Positions 51,701 through 64,000 of a stretch of 64,000 nucleotides of DNA are shown one piece after another. The translations under genes were made by a program, and so were the position numbers. A model generated the notes under the pieces. The model was not told where the DNA came from and searched no databases. It worked only from the letters and a program-made list of their open reading frames with translations. The stretch is from Tillus elongatus (Eukaryota > Arthropoda > Insecta > Coleoptera > Cleridae). The stretch is from contig OZ023263.1 of assembly GCA_964006375.1 (NCBI GenBank), positions 131,530,954 to 131,594,953 of the forward strand, written 5' to 3'. Numbering within the stretch: position 1 is the stretch's first letter; each line of letters begins with the position of its first letter.

Positions 51701-54700
51701 AATAATTTTCTATAAAAACTATCACAATTCTAAAACTATTGCAGATATCGAGTTACAGATTATTTGATTTTTATCCGTTAAAGTCCCTTCATATTATATA
51801 CGAGTTTTATCGAATTCGGCGGACTTTCATTTTTTCGCAATTTTTCCATAAGTCGTGTTCTTTTTTGAGCCAAAATTTTTTTGGTCTGAGATTAGGCTCA
51901 AATGGTGTCCGCCTAGACTTTAAACTTAGTTAAGTGTCGGAGTAAAATCAGTTCTTATGTAACTCAAGAATTTTTCAATTTAGAGAAGTTTGAAGACTGT
52001 CCCAAAAAACTAAAATAATTTTCTACAAAAACTATCACAATTCTAAAACTATTGCCGATATCGAGTTACAGGTTATTTGATTTTTATCCATTAACGTTAC
52101 TTCATATTATATATGAGTTTTATCGAATATGGCGGACTTTCATTTAATTTTAGTCTGAGATTAAGCTCAAATTGTGTCCGCCTAGACTTTAAACTCAGTT
52201 AAATGTCGGAGTAAAATCAGTTCTTATGTAACTCAAGAATTTTTCAATTTAGAGAGGTTTGAAGACTGTTCGAAAAAAACAAAAATATTTTTTTACAAAA
52301 ACTATCACACTTCTAAATCTATTGCGGATATCGAGTTACAGATTATTTGATTTTTATCCATTAACGTTACTTCATATTATATATGAGTTTTATCGAATAT
52401 GGCGGACTTTCATTTTTTCGCAATTTTTCCATACTATAGTCGTGTTCTTTTCTGAGTCAAAATTTTTTTGGTCTGAGATTAAGCTCAAATTGTGTCCGCC
52501 TAGACTTTAAACTTAAATGTCGGAGTAAAATCAGTTCTTATGGTACTCAAGAATTTTTCAATTTAGAGAGGTTTGAAGACTGTCCCAAAAAACTAAAATA
52601 ATTTTCTACAAAAACTATCACAATTCTAAAACTATTGCAGATATCGAGTTACAGGTTATTTGATTTTTATCCATTAACGTTACTTCATATTATATATGAG
52701 TTTTATCGAATATGGCGGACTTTCATTTTTTCGCAATTTTTCCATACGTGTTCTTTTTTGAGCCAAAATTTTTTTGGTGTGAGATTAAGCTCAAATTGTG
52801 TCCGCCTATACTTTAAACTTAGTTAAATGTCGGAGTAAAATCAGTTCTTATGTAACTCAAGAATTTTTCAATTTAGAGAGGTTTGAAGACTTCGAAAAAA
52901 ACAAAAATAATTTTTTACAAAAACTATCACAATTCTAAAACTATTGCGGATATCGAGTTACAGATTATTTGATTTTTATCCATTAACGTTACTTCATATT
53001 ATATATGAGGTTTATCGAATATGGCGGACTTTCATTTTTTCACAATTTTTCCATACTATAGTCGTGTTCTTTTTTGAGCCAAAATTTTTTTGGTCTGAGA
53101 TTAAGCTCAAATTGTGTTTGCACATACTTTAAACTTAGTTAAATGTCGGAATAAAATCAGTTCTTATGTAGCTCAAGAATTTTTCAATTTAGAGAGGTTT
53201 GAAGACTGTCCCAAAAAACTAAAATAATTTTCTACAAAAACTATCACAATTCTAAAACTATTGCCGATATCGAGTTACAGATTATTTGATTTTTATCCAT
53301 TAACGTTACTTCATATTATATATGAGTTTTATCGAATATGGCGGACTTTCATTTTTTCGCAATTTTTCCATACTATATTTGATCTGAGATTATACTCAAA
53401 TTGTGTCCGCCCATACTTTAAACTTAGTTAAATGTCGGAGTAAAATCAGTTCTTATGTAACTCAAGAATTTTTCAATTTAGAGAGGTTTGAAGACTGTTC
53501 GAAAAAAACAAAAATATTTATTTACAAAAACTATCACAATTCTAAAACTATTGCAGATATCGAGCTGCAGATTATTTGATTTTTATCCATTAACGTCCCT
53601 TCATATTACATATGAGTTTTATCGAATTTGGCGGACTTTCATTTTTTCGCAATTTTTCCATACTATACTATACAAAGTCGTGTTCTTTTTTGAGCCAAAA
53701 TTTTTTTGGTCTGAGATTAAGCTCAAATTGTGTCCGCCTAGACTTTAAACTCAGTTAAATGTCGGAGTAAAATCAGTTCTTATGTAACTCAAGAATTTTT
53801 AAATTTACAGAGGTTTGAAAACTTCCAAAAAAACAAAAATAATTTTCTATAGAAACTATCACAATTCTAAAAGTATTGCAGATATCGAGTTACAGATTAT
53901 TTGATTTTTATCCATTAACGTCCCTTCATATTATATATGAGTTTTATCGAATTTGGCGGACTTTCATTTTTTCGCAATTTTTCCATAAGTCGTGTTCTTT
54001 TTTGAGCCAAAATTTTTTTGATCTGAGATTAAGCTCAAATTGTGTCCGCCCATACTTTAAACTTAGTTAAATGTCGGAGTAAAATCAGTTCTTATGTAAC
54101 TCAAGAATTTTTCAATTTAGAGAGTTTTGAAGACTGTTCGAAAAAAACAAAAATAATTTTTTACAAAAACTATCACAACTCTAAAACTATTGCAGATATC
54201 GAGTTGCAGATTATTTGATTTTTATCCATTAACGTCCCTTCATATTATATATGAGTTTTATCGAATATGGCGGACTTTCATTTTTTCGCAATTTTGCCAT
54301 AAGTGGTGTTCTTTTTTGGGCCAAAATTTTTTTGGTCTGAGATTAGGCTCAAATGGTGTCCGCCTAGACTTTAAACTTAGTTAAGTGTCGGAGTAAAATC
54401 AGTTCTTATGTAACTCAAGAATTTTTCAATTTAGAGAAGTTTGAAGACTGTCCCAAAAAACTAAAATAATTTTCTACAAAAACTATCACAATTCTAAAAC
54501 TATTGCCGATATCGAGTTACAGGTTATTTGATTTTTATCCATTAACGTTACTTCATATTATATATGAGTTTTATCGAATATGGCGGACTTTCATTTAATT
54601 TTAGTCTGAGATTAAGCTCAAATTGTGTCCGCCTAGACTTTAAACTCAGTTAAATGTCGGAGTAAAATCAGTTCTTATGTAACTCAAGATTTTTTCAATT

Positions 54701-57700
54701 TAGAGAGGTTTGAAGACTGTTCGAAAAAAACAAAAATATTTTTTTACAAAAACTATCACACTTCTAAATCTATTGCGGATATCGAGTTACAGATTATTTG
54801 ATTTTTATCCATTAACGTTACTTCATATTATATATGAGTTTTATCGAATATGGCGGACTTTCATTTTTTCGCAATTTTTCCATACTATAGTCGTGTTCTT
54901 TTCTGAGTCAAAATTTTTTTGGTCTGAGATTAAGCTCAAATTGTGTCCGCCTAGACTTTAAACTTAAATGTCGGAGTAAAATCAGTTCTTATGGTACTCA
55001 AGAATTTTTCAATTTAGAGAGGTTTGAAGACTGTCCCAAAAAACTAAAATAATTTTCTACAAAAACTATCACAATTCTAAAACTATTGCAGATATCGAGT
55101 TACAGGTTATTTGATTTTTATCCATTAACGTTACTTCATATTATATATGAGTTTTATCGAATATGGCGGACTTTCATTTTTTCGCAATTTTTCCATACTA
55201 TAAGTCGTGTTCTTTTTTGAGCCAAAATTTTTTTGGTGTGAGATTAAGCTCAAATTGTGTCCGCCTATATTTTAAACTTAGTTAAATGTCGGAGTAAAAT
55301 CAGTTCTTATGTAACTCAAGAATTTTTCAATTTAGAGAGGTTTGAAGACTTCGAAAAAAACAAAAATAATTTTTTACAAAAACTATCACAATTCTAAAAC
55401 TATTGCGGATATCGAGTTACAGATTATTTGATTTTTATCCATTAACGTTACTTCATATTATATATGAGGTTTATCGAATATGGCGGACTTTCATTTTTTC
55501 ACAATTTTTCCATACTATAGTCGTGTTCTTTTTTGAGCCAAAATTTTTTTGGTCTGAGATTAAGCTCAAATTGTGTTTGCACATACTTTAAACTTAGTTA
55601 AATGTCGGAATAAAATCAGTTCTTATGTAGCTCAAGAATTTTTCAATTTAGAGAGGTTTGAAGACTGTCCCAAAAAACTAAAATAATTTTCTACAAAAAC
55701 TATCACAATTCTAAAACTATTGCCGATATCGAGTTACAGATTATTTGATTTTTATCCATTAACGTTACTTCATATTATATATGAGTTTTATCGAATATGG
55801 CGGACTTTCATTTTTTCGCAATTTTTCCATACTATATTTGATCTGAGATTAAGCTCAAATTGTGTCCGCCCATACTTTAAACTTAGTTAAATGTCGGAGT
55901 AAAATCAGTTCTTATGTAACTCAAGAATTTTTCAATTTAGAGAGGTTTGAAGACTGTTCGAAAAAAACAAAAATAATTTTTTACAAAAACTATCACAATT
56001 CTAAAACTATTGCAGATATCGAGTTGCAGATTATTTGATTTTTATCCATTAACGTCCCTTCATATTATATATGAGTTTTATCGAATTTGGCGGACTTTCA
56101 TTTTTTCGCAATTTTTCCATACTATACTATACAAAGTCGTGTTCTTTTTTGAGCCAAAATTTTTTTGGTCTGAGATTAAGCTCAAATTGTGTCCGCCTAG
56201 ACTTTAAACTCAGTTAAATGTCGGAGTAAAAACAGTTCTTATGTAACTCAAGAATTTTTCAATTTAGAGAGGTTTGAAAACTGTTCCAAAAAAACAAAAA
56301 TAATTTTCTATAGAAACTATCACAATTCTAAAACTATTGCAGATATCGAGTTACAGATTATTTGATTTTTATCCATTAAGGTCCCTTCATATTATATATG
56401 AGTTTTATCGAATTTGGCGGACTTTCATTTTTTCGCAATTTTTCCATAAGTCGTGTTCTTTTTTGAGCCAAAATTTTTTTGATCTGAGATTAAGCTCAAA
56501 TTGTGTCCGCCCATACTTTAAACTTAGTTAAATGTCGGAGTAAAATCAGTTCTTATGTAACTCAAGAATTTTTCAATTTAGAGAGTTTTGAAGACTGTTC
56601 GAAAAAAACAAAAATAATTTTTTACAAAAACTATCACAACTCTAAAACTATTGCAGATATCGAGTTGCAGATTATTTGATTTTTATCCATTAACGTCCCT
56701 TCATATTATATATGAGTTTTATCGAATTCGGCGGACTTTCATTTTTTCGTGTTCTTTTTTGAGGCAAAATTTTTTTGGTCTGAGATTAAGCTTAAATTGT
56801 GTCCGCCCATACTTTAAACTTAGTTAAATGTCGGAGTAAAATCAGTTCTTATGTAACTCAAGAATTTTTCAATTTAGAGAGGTTTAAAGACTGTTCGAAA
56901 AAAACAAAAATAATTTTTTACAATAACTATCACAAATCTAAAACTATTGCAGATATCGAGTTACAGATTATTTAATTTTTATCCATTAACGTCCCTTCAT
57001 ATTATATATGAGTTTTATCGAATTTGGCGGACTTTCATTTTTTCGCAATTTTTCCATACTTATAAGTCGTGTTCTTTTTTGGGCCAAAATTTTTTTGGTC
57101 TGAAACTAGGCTCAAATTGTGTCCGCCTAGACTTTAAACTTAGTTAAATGTCGGAGTAAAATCAGTTCTTATGTAACTCAAGAATTTTTCAATTTAGAGA
57201 GGTTTGAAAACTGTTCCAAAAAAACAAAAATAATTTTCTATAAAAACTATCACAATTCTAAAACTATTGCAGATATCGAGTTACAGATTATTTGATTTTT
57301 ATCCGTTAAAGTCCCTTCATATTATATACGAGTTTTATCGAATTCGGCGGACTTTCATTTTTTCGCAATTTTTCCATAAGTCGTGTTCTTTTTTGAGCCA
57401 AAATTTTTTTGGTCTGAGATTAGGCTCAAATGGTGTCCGCCTAGACTTTAAACTTAGTTAAGTGTCGGAGTAAAATCAGTTCTTATGTAACTCAAGAATT
57501 TTTCAATTTAGAGAAGTTTGAAGACTGTCCCAAAAAACTAAAATAATTTTCTACAAAAACTATCACAATTCTAAAACTATTGCCGATATCGAGTTACAGG
57601 TTATTTGATTTTTATCCATTAACGTTACTTCATATTATATATGAGTTTTATCGAATATGGCGGACTTTCATTTAATTTTAGTCTGAGATTAAGCTCAAAT

Positions 57701-59513
57701 TGTGTCCGCCTAGACTTTAAACTCAGTTAAATGTCGGAGTAAAATCAGTTCTTATGTAACTCAAGAATTTTTCAATTTAGAGAGGTTTGAAGACTGTTCG
57801 AAAAAAACAAAAATATTTTTTTACAAAAACTATCACACTTCTAAATCTATTGCGGATATCGAGTTACAGATTATTTGATTTTTATCCATTAACGTTACTT
57901 CATATTATATATGAGTTTTATCGAATATGGCGGACTTTCATTTTTTCGCAATTTTTCCATACTATAGTCGTGTTCTTTTCTGAGTCAAAATTTTTTTGGT
58001 CTGAGATTAAGCTCAAATTGTGTCCGCCTAGACTTTAAACTTAAATGTCGGAGTAAAATCAGTTCTTATGGTACTCAAGAATTTTTCAATTTAGAGAGGT
58101 TTGAAGACTGTCCCAAAAAACTAAAATAATTTTCTACAAAAACTATCACAATTCTAAAACTATTGCAGATATCGAGTTACAGGTTATTTGATTTTTATCC
58201 ATTAACGTTACTTCATATTATATATGAGTTTTATCGAATATGGCGGACTTTCATTTTTTCGCAATTTTTCCATACGTGTTCTTTTTTGAGCCAAAATTTT
58301 TTTGGTGTGAGATTAAGCTCAAATTGTGTCCGCCTATACTTTAAACTTAGTTAAATGTCGGAGTAAAATCAGTTCTTATGTAACTCAAGAATTTTTCAAT
58401 TTAGAGAGGTTTGAAGACTTCGAAAAAAACAAAAATAATTTTTTACAAAAACTATCACAATTCTAAAACTATTGCGGATATCGAGTTACAGATTATTTGA
58501 TTTTTATCCATTAACGTTACTTCATATTATATATGAGGTTTATCGAATATGGCGGACTTTCATTTTTTCACAATTTTTCCATACTATAGTCGTGTTCTTT
58601 TTTGAGCCAAAATTTTTTTGGTCTGAGATTAAGCTCAAATTGTGTTTGCACATACTTTAAACTTAGTTAAATGTCGGAATAAAATCAGTTCTTATGTAGC
58701 TCAAGAATTTTTCAATTTAGAGAGGTTTGAAGACTGTCCCAAAAAACTAAAATAATTTTCTACAAAAACTATCACAATTCTAAAACTATTGCCGATATCG
58801 AGTTACAGATTATTTGATTTTTATCCATTAACGTTACTTCATATTATATATGAGTTTTATCGAATATGGCGGACTTTCATTTTTTCGCAATTTTTCCATA
58901 CTATATTTGATCTGAGATTATACTCAAATTGTGTCCGCCCATACTTTAAACTTAGTTAAATGTCGGAGTAAAATCAGTTCTTATGTAACTCAAGAATTTT
59001 TCAATTTAGAGAGGTTTGAAGACTGTTCGAAAAAAACAAAAATATTTATTTACAAAAACTATCACAATTCTAAAACTATTGCAGATATCGAGCTGCAGAT
59101 TATTTGATTTTTATCCATTAACGTCCCTTCATATTACATATGAGTTTTATCGAATTTGGCGGACTTTCATTTTTTCGCAATTTTTCCATACTATACTATA
59201 CAAAGTCGTGTTCTTTTTTGAGCCAAAATTTTTTTGGTCTGAGATTAAGCTCAAATTGTGTCCGCCTAGACTTTAAACTCAGTTAAATGTCGGAGTAAAA
59301 TCAGTTCTTATGTAACTCAAGAATTTTTAAATTTACAGAGGTTTGAAAACTTCCAAAAAAACAAAAATAATTTTCTATAGAAACTATCACAATTCTAAAA
59401 GTATTGCAGATATCGAGTTACAGATTATTTGATTTTTATCCATTAACGTCCCTTCATATTATATATGAGTTTTATCGAATTTGGCGGACTTTCATTTTTT
59501 CGCAATTTTTCCA
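48760..59513 (+). repeat. Tandem duplication, period 5,528 bp (two units)
   Basis: About 48.76-53.98 kb and 54.29-59.51 kb share order and variants at a constant 5,528-bp offset. Examples are TTCACAATTTTTCC (53039 and 58567), ATTTACAGAGG (53804 and 59332), TATCCGTTAAAG (51773 and 57301) and TATACGAG (51797 and 57325). Each unit contains about 18 monomers. The end of the match again falls at the variable segment (CCATAAGTCG versus CCATACTATAC). Confidence 0.87.
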
Positions 59514-61190
59514 TACTATACTATACAAAGTCGTGTTCTTTTTTGAGCCAAAATTTTTTTGGTCTGAGATTAAGCTCAAATTGTGTCCGCCTAGACTTTA
59601 AACTTAGTTAAATGTCGGAGTAAAATCAGTTCTTATGTAACTCAAGAATTTTTCAATTTAGAGAGGTTTGAAGACTGTTCGAAAAAAACAAAAATAATTT
59701 TTTACAAAAACTATCACAATTCTAAAACTATTGCCGATATCGAATTACAGATTATTTGATTTTTATCCATTAACATTACTTCATATTATATGACTTTTAT
59801 CGAATATGGCGGACTTTCATTTTTTCGCAATTTTTCCATACTATATTTGATCTGAGATTAAGCTCAAATTGTGTCCGCCCATACTTTAAACTTGGTTAAA
59901 TGTCGGAGTAAAATCAGTTCTTATGTAACTCAAGAATTTTTCAATTTAGAGAGGTTTGAAGACTGTTCGAAAAAAACAAAAATAATTTTTTACAAAAACT
60001 ATCACAATTCTAAAACTATTGCCGATATCGAGTTACAGTTTATTTGATTTTTATCCATTAACATTACTACATATTATATGAGTTTTATCGAATATGGCGG
60101 ACATTCATTTTTTCGCAATTTTTCCATAATAGTCGTGTTCTTTTTTGAGCCAAAATTTTTTTGGTCTGAGATTAAGCTCAAATTGTGTTTGCACATTCTT
60201 TAAACTTAGTTAAATGTCGGAATAAAATCAGTTCTTATGTAGCTCAAGAATTTTTCAATTTAGAGAGGTTTGAAGACTCCCAAAAAACTAAAATAATTTT
60301 CTACAAAAACTATCACAATTCTAAAACTATTGCCGATATCGAGTTACAGATTATTTGATTTTTATCCATTAACGTTACTTCATATTATATATGAGTTTTA
60401 TCGAATATGGCGGACTTTCATTTTTTCGCAATTTTTCCATACTATGTCGTTTTCTTTTTTGAGCCAAATTTTTTTTGGTCTAAGATTAAGCTCAAATTGT
60501 GTTTGCACATACTTTAAACTTAGTTAAATGTCGGAATAAAATCAGTTCTTATGTAGCTCAAGAATTTTTCAATTTAGAGAGGTTTGAAAACTGTTCCAAA
60601 AAAACAAAAATAATTTTCTATAAAAACTATCACAATTCTAAAACTATTGCAGATATCGAGTTACAGATTATTTGATTTTTATCCATTAACGTCCCTTCAT
60701 ATTATATATCAGTTTTATCGAATTCGGCGGACTTTCATTTTTTCGCAATTATTCCATACTATACAAAGTCGTGTTCTTTTTTGAGCCAAAATTTTTTTGG
60801 TCTGAGATTAAGCTCAAATTGTGTCCGCCCATACTTTAAACTTAGTTAAATGTCGGAGTAAAATCAGTTCTTATGTAACTCAAGAATTTTTCAATTTAGA
60901 GGTTTGAAGACTGTTCGAAAAAAACAAAAATAATTTTTTACAAAAACTATCACAATTCTAAAACTATTGCAGGTATCGAGTTGCAGATTATTTGATTTTT
61001 ATCCATTAACGTCCCTTCATATTATATATGAGTTTTATCGAATTTGGCGGACTTTCATTTTTTCGCAATATTTCTTTTTTGAGCCAAATTTTTTTTGGTC
61101 TGAGGTTAAGCTCAAATTGTGTTTGCACATTCTTTAAACTTAGTTAAATGTCGGAATAAAATCAGTTCTTATGTAGCTCAAGAATTTTTC
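59404..61190 (+). repeat. Satellite block repeating 23.95-25.7 kb
   Basis: The order of variants (short ATTATATGACTTTT form, ACATTACTACATATT, GTCGTTTTC, GAATTCGGCGG with TTATTCCATAC, GGTATCGAG, CAATATTTCTTTTTTG) repeats that at 23.95-25.7 kb with offset 35,457 bp, and also that at 17.7-19.5 kb. A few private changes are present, such as ATATCAGTTTTATCG near 60708. Confidence 0.82.
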
Positions 61191-61388
61191 AATTTAGAGA
61201 GGTTTGAAGACTGTCCCAAAAAACTAAAATAATTTTCTACAAAAACTATCACAATTCTAAAACTATTGCCGATATCGAGTTACAGATTATTTGATTTTTA
61301 TCCATTAACGTTACTTCATATTATATATGAGTTTTATCGAATATGACGGACATTCATTTTTTCGCAATTTTTCCATACTAGTCGTGTT

Positions 61389-64000
61389 CTTTTTTGAGCC
61401 AAAATTTTTTTGATCTGAGATTAAGCTCAAATTGTGTCCGCCCATACTTTAAACTTAGTTAAATGTCGGAGTAAAATCAGTTCTTATGTAGCTCAAGAAT
61501 TTTTCAATTTAGAGAGGTTTGAAGACTGTTCGAAAAAAACAAAAATAATTTTTTACAGAAACTATCACAATTCTAAAACTATTGCAGATATCGAGTTACA
61601 GATTATTTGATTTTTATCCATTAACGTCCCTTCATATTATATATGAGTTTTATCGAATTCGGCGGATTTTCATTTTTTCGCAATTTTTCCATACTAAGTC
61701 GTGTTCTTTTTTGAGCCAAAATTTTTTTGGTCTGATATTAAGCTTAAATTGTGTCCGCCCATACTTTAAACTTAGTTAAATGTCGGAGTAAAATCAGTTC
61801 TTATGTAACTCAAGAATTTTTCAATTTAGAGAGGTTTAAAGACTGTTCGAAAAAAACAAAAATAATTTTTTACAAAAACTATCACAAATCTAAAACTATT
61901 GCAGATATCGAGTTACAGATTTTTTGATTTTTATCCATTAACGTTACTTCATATTATATATGAGTTTTATCGAATATGGCGGACTTTCATTTAATTTTAG
62001 TCTGAGATTAAGCTCAAATTGTGTCCGCCTAGACTTTAAACTCAGTTAAATGTCTGAGTAAAATCAGTTCTTATGTAACTCAAGAATTTTTCAATTTAGA
62101 GAGGTTTGAAGACAGTTCGAAAAAAACAAAAATATTTTTTTACAAAAACTATCACACTTCTAAATCTATTGCGGATATCGAGTTACAGATTATTTGATTT
62201 TTATCCATTAACGTTACTTCATATTATATATGAGTTTTATCGAATATGGCGGACTTTCATTTTTTCGCAATTTTTCCATACTATAGTCGTGTTCTTTTCT
62301 GAGTCAAAATTTTTTTGGTCTGAGATTAAGCTCAAATTGTGTCCGCCTAGACTTTAAACTTAAATGTCGGGGTAAAGTCAGTTCTTATGGTACTCAAGAA
62401 TTTTTCAATTTAGAGAGGTTTGAAGACTGTCCCAAAAAACTAAAATAATTTTCTACAAAAACTATCACAATTCTAAAACTCTTGCAGATATCGAGTTACA
62501 GGTTATTTGATTTTTATCCATTAACGTTACTTCATATTATATATGAGTTTTATCGAATATGGCGGACTTTCATTTTTTCGCAATTTTTCCACAAGTCGTG
62601 TTCTTTTTTGAGCCAAAATTTTTTTGGTGTGAGATTACGCTCAAATTGTGTCCGCCTATACTTTAAACTTAGTTAAATGTCGGAGTAAAATCAGTTTTTA
62701 TGTAACTCAAGAATTTTTCAATTTAGAGAGGTTTGAAGACTTCGAAAAAAACAAAAATAATTTTTTACAAAAACTATCACAATTCTAAAACTATTGCGGA
62801 TATCGAGTTACAGATTATTTGATTTTTATCCATTAACGTTACTTCATATTATATATGAGGTTTATCGAATATGGCGGACTTTCATTTTTTCGCAATTTTT
62901 CCATACTATAGTCGTGTTCTTTTTTGAGCCAAAATTTTTTTGGTCTGAGATTAAGCTCAAATTGTGTTTGCACATACTTTAAACTTAGTTAAATGTCGGA
63001 ATAAAATCAGTTCTTATGTAGCTCAAGAATTTTTCAATTTAGAGAGGTTTGAAGACTGTCCCAAAAAACTAAAATAATTTTCTACAAAAACTATCACAAT
63101 TCTAAAACTATTGCCGATATCGAGTTACAGATTATTTGATTTTTATCCATTAGCGTTACTTCATATTATATATGAGTTTTATCGAATATGGCGGACTTTC
63201 ATTTTTTCGCAATTTTTCCATACTATATTTGATCTGAGATTAAGCTCAAATTGTGTCCGCCCATACTTTAAACTTAGTTAAATGTCGGAGTAAAATCAGT
63301 TCTTATGTAACTCAAGAATTTTTCAATTTAGAGAGGTTTGAAGACTGTTCGAAAAAAACAAAAATAATTTTTTACAAAAACTATCACAATTCTAAAACTA
63401 TTGCAGATATCGAGTTGCAGATTATTTGATTTTTATCCATTAACGTCCCTTCATATTATATATGAGTTTTATCGAATTTGGCGGACTTTCATTTTTTCGC
63501 AATTTTTCCATACTATACTATACAAAGTCGTGTTCTTTTTTGAGCCAAAATTTTTTTGGTCTGAGATTAAGCTCAAATTGTGTCCGCCTAGACTTTAAAC
63601 TCAGTTAAATGTCGGAGTAAAAACAGTTCTTATGTAACTCAAGAATTTTTCAATTTAGAGAGGTTTGAAAACTGTTCCAAAAAAACAAAAATAATTTTCT
63701 ATAGAAACTATCACAATTCTAAAACTATTGCAGATATCGAGTTACAGATTATTTGATTTTTATCCATTAACGTCCCTTCATATTATATATGAGTTTTATC
63801 GAATTTGGCGGACTTTCATTTTTTCGCAATTTTTCCATAAGTCGTGTTCTTTTTTGAGCCAAAATTTTTTTGATCTGAGATTAAGCTCAAATTGTGTCCG
63901 CCCATACTTTAAACTTAGTTAAATGTCGGAGTAAAATCAGTTCTTATGTAACTCAAGAATTTTTCAATTTAGAGAGTTTTGAAGACTGTTCGAAAAAAAC
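61389..64000 (+). repeat. Satellite block repeating 5.2-6.8 kb, then 55.4-56.6 kb
   Basis: 61389-62987 matches 5208-6806 at offset 56,181 bp, falling to 56,176 after a 5-bp indel in the variable segment near 62590. Shared rare markers include GATATTAAGCTTAAA, GATATAGAG-type monomers and GGGGTAAAGTCAG. From about 62.8 kb the order follows 55.4-56.6 kb at offset 7,391 bp. The array continues past the window edge in mid-monomer. Confidence 0.82.

Larger units (their letters stand above)
1..64000 (+). repeat. Satellite DNA array, ~300-327 bp monomer, whole window
   Basis: Every part of the window except three 251-bp insertions is made of head-to-tail copies of one A+T-rich monomer, all in the same orientation. 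Taking GATATC as phase zero, successive starts at 504, 822, 1141, 1462, 1801, 2102, 2414 and 2736 give spacings of 318, 319, 321, 339, 301, 312 and 322 bp. Deletion variants of about 205-295 bp are interspersed. About 200 monomers fit in the window. No splice-site structure, ATG-initiated gene, tRNA or rRNA is visible. The typical length is near twice a nucleosomal repeat, which is common in animal and plant satellites; a centromeric or heterochromatic role is inference. The satellite family was not recognised and the species is unknown. Confidence 0.97.

Noticed and set aside
1..64000. CRISPR array, because of regular repeats
   Set aside because: The repeated unit is about 300-327 bp with no short repeat-spacer alternation, and there are no cas genes.
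1..64000. Bacterial or phage origin of the window
   Set aside because: There are no prokaryotic genes, operons or ribosome-binding-site-led coding regions over 64 kb. A continuous satellite array is a eukaryotic feature.

Overview
The whole 64 kb window is one uninterrupted, A+T-rich satellite DNA array with no recognisable protein-coding or RNA gene. Roughly 200 monomers, almost all about 300-327 bp long, run head to tail in one orientation. The organism is a eukaryote, most likely an animal. The reasons are the megasatellite organisation, nested higher-order repeats, and an embedded foldback element whose arms carry a hammerhead-ribozyme-like core of the sort known from animal Penelope-like retroelements. 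The species cannot be named from sequence alone. A pericentromeric, centromeric or other heterochromatic location is an inference.

Monomer anatomy: taking the near-universal GATATC (EcoRV) site as phase zero, each monomer carries, in order: GATATCGAGTTACAG; TTGATTTTTATCCATTAACG; an AT dyad CATATTATATATG; GGCGGACTTTCATTTTTTCG; CAATTTTTCCATA; a short segment that varies greatly in length; GTCGTGTTC; a nested dyad around CCAAAATTTTTTTGG; a centre reading either TGTCCGCC or TGTTTGCACA; ACTTTAAACTTAGTTAAATG; and an A-rich tail ending CTATCACAATTCTAAAACTA. Nearly all length variation lies between GGCGGACTTTCATTT and the CTGAGATTAAG core.

Regional layout, boundaries approximate: 1-5.5 kb, mosaic of variant monomers; 5.54-9.86 kb, tandem duplication of 2,159 bp; 9.86-14.5 kb, monomers largely repeating 2.06-5.28 kb; 14.5-18.9 kb, tandem duplication of 2,173 bp; 17.1-29.4 kb, tandem duplication of 6,252 bp; 29.4-33.85 kb, rearranged region with the first foldback element; 33.85-50.7 kb, a 10,209-bp repeat with a 3,713-bp tandem duplication inside it and two more foldback copies; 48.8-59.5 kb, tandem duplication of 5,528 bp; 59.5-64 kb, blocks shared with 23.9-25.7, 5.2-6.8 and 55.4-56.6 kb.

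The only non-satellite DNA is a 251-bp foldback element present three times (29,633, 36,358 and 46,567). The same 11-bp satellite sequence flanks every copy, so a single insertion was later amplified with its surroundings. Each element has two 99-bp inverted arms around a 22-bp loop. Each arm holds, on opposite strands, a CUGAAGA / hairpin / GAAA / short hairpin / UA arrangement that folds like a type I hammerhead with a minimal stem III and one extra nucleotide. This is the most interesting object in the window.

Open stretches of 60-86 codons occur in almost every monomer. They are by-products of the repeat: they begin at TTG or GTG, not ATG, and are copied with the DNA. I do not annotate them as genes.
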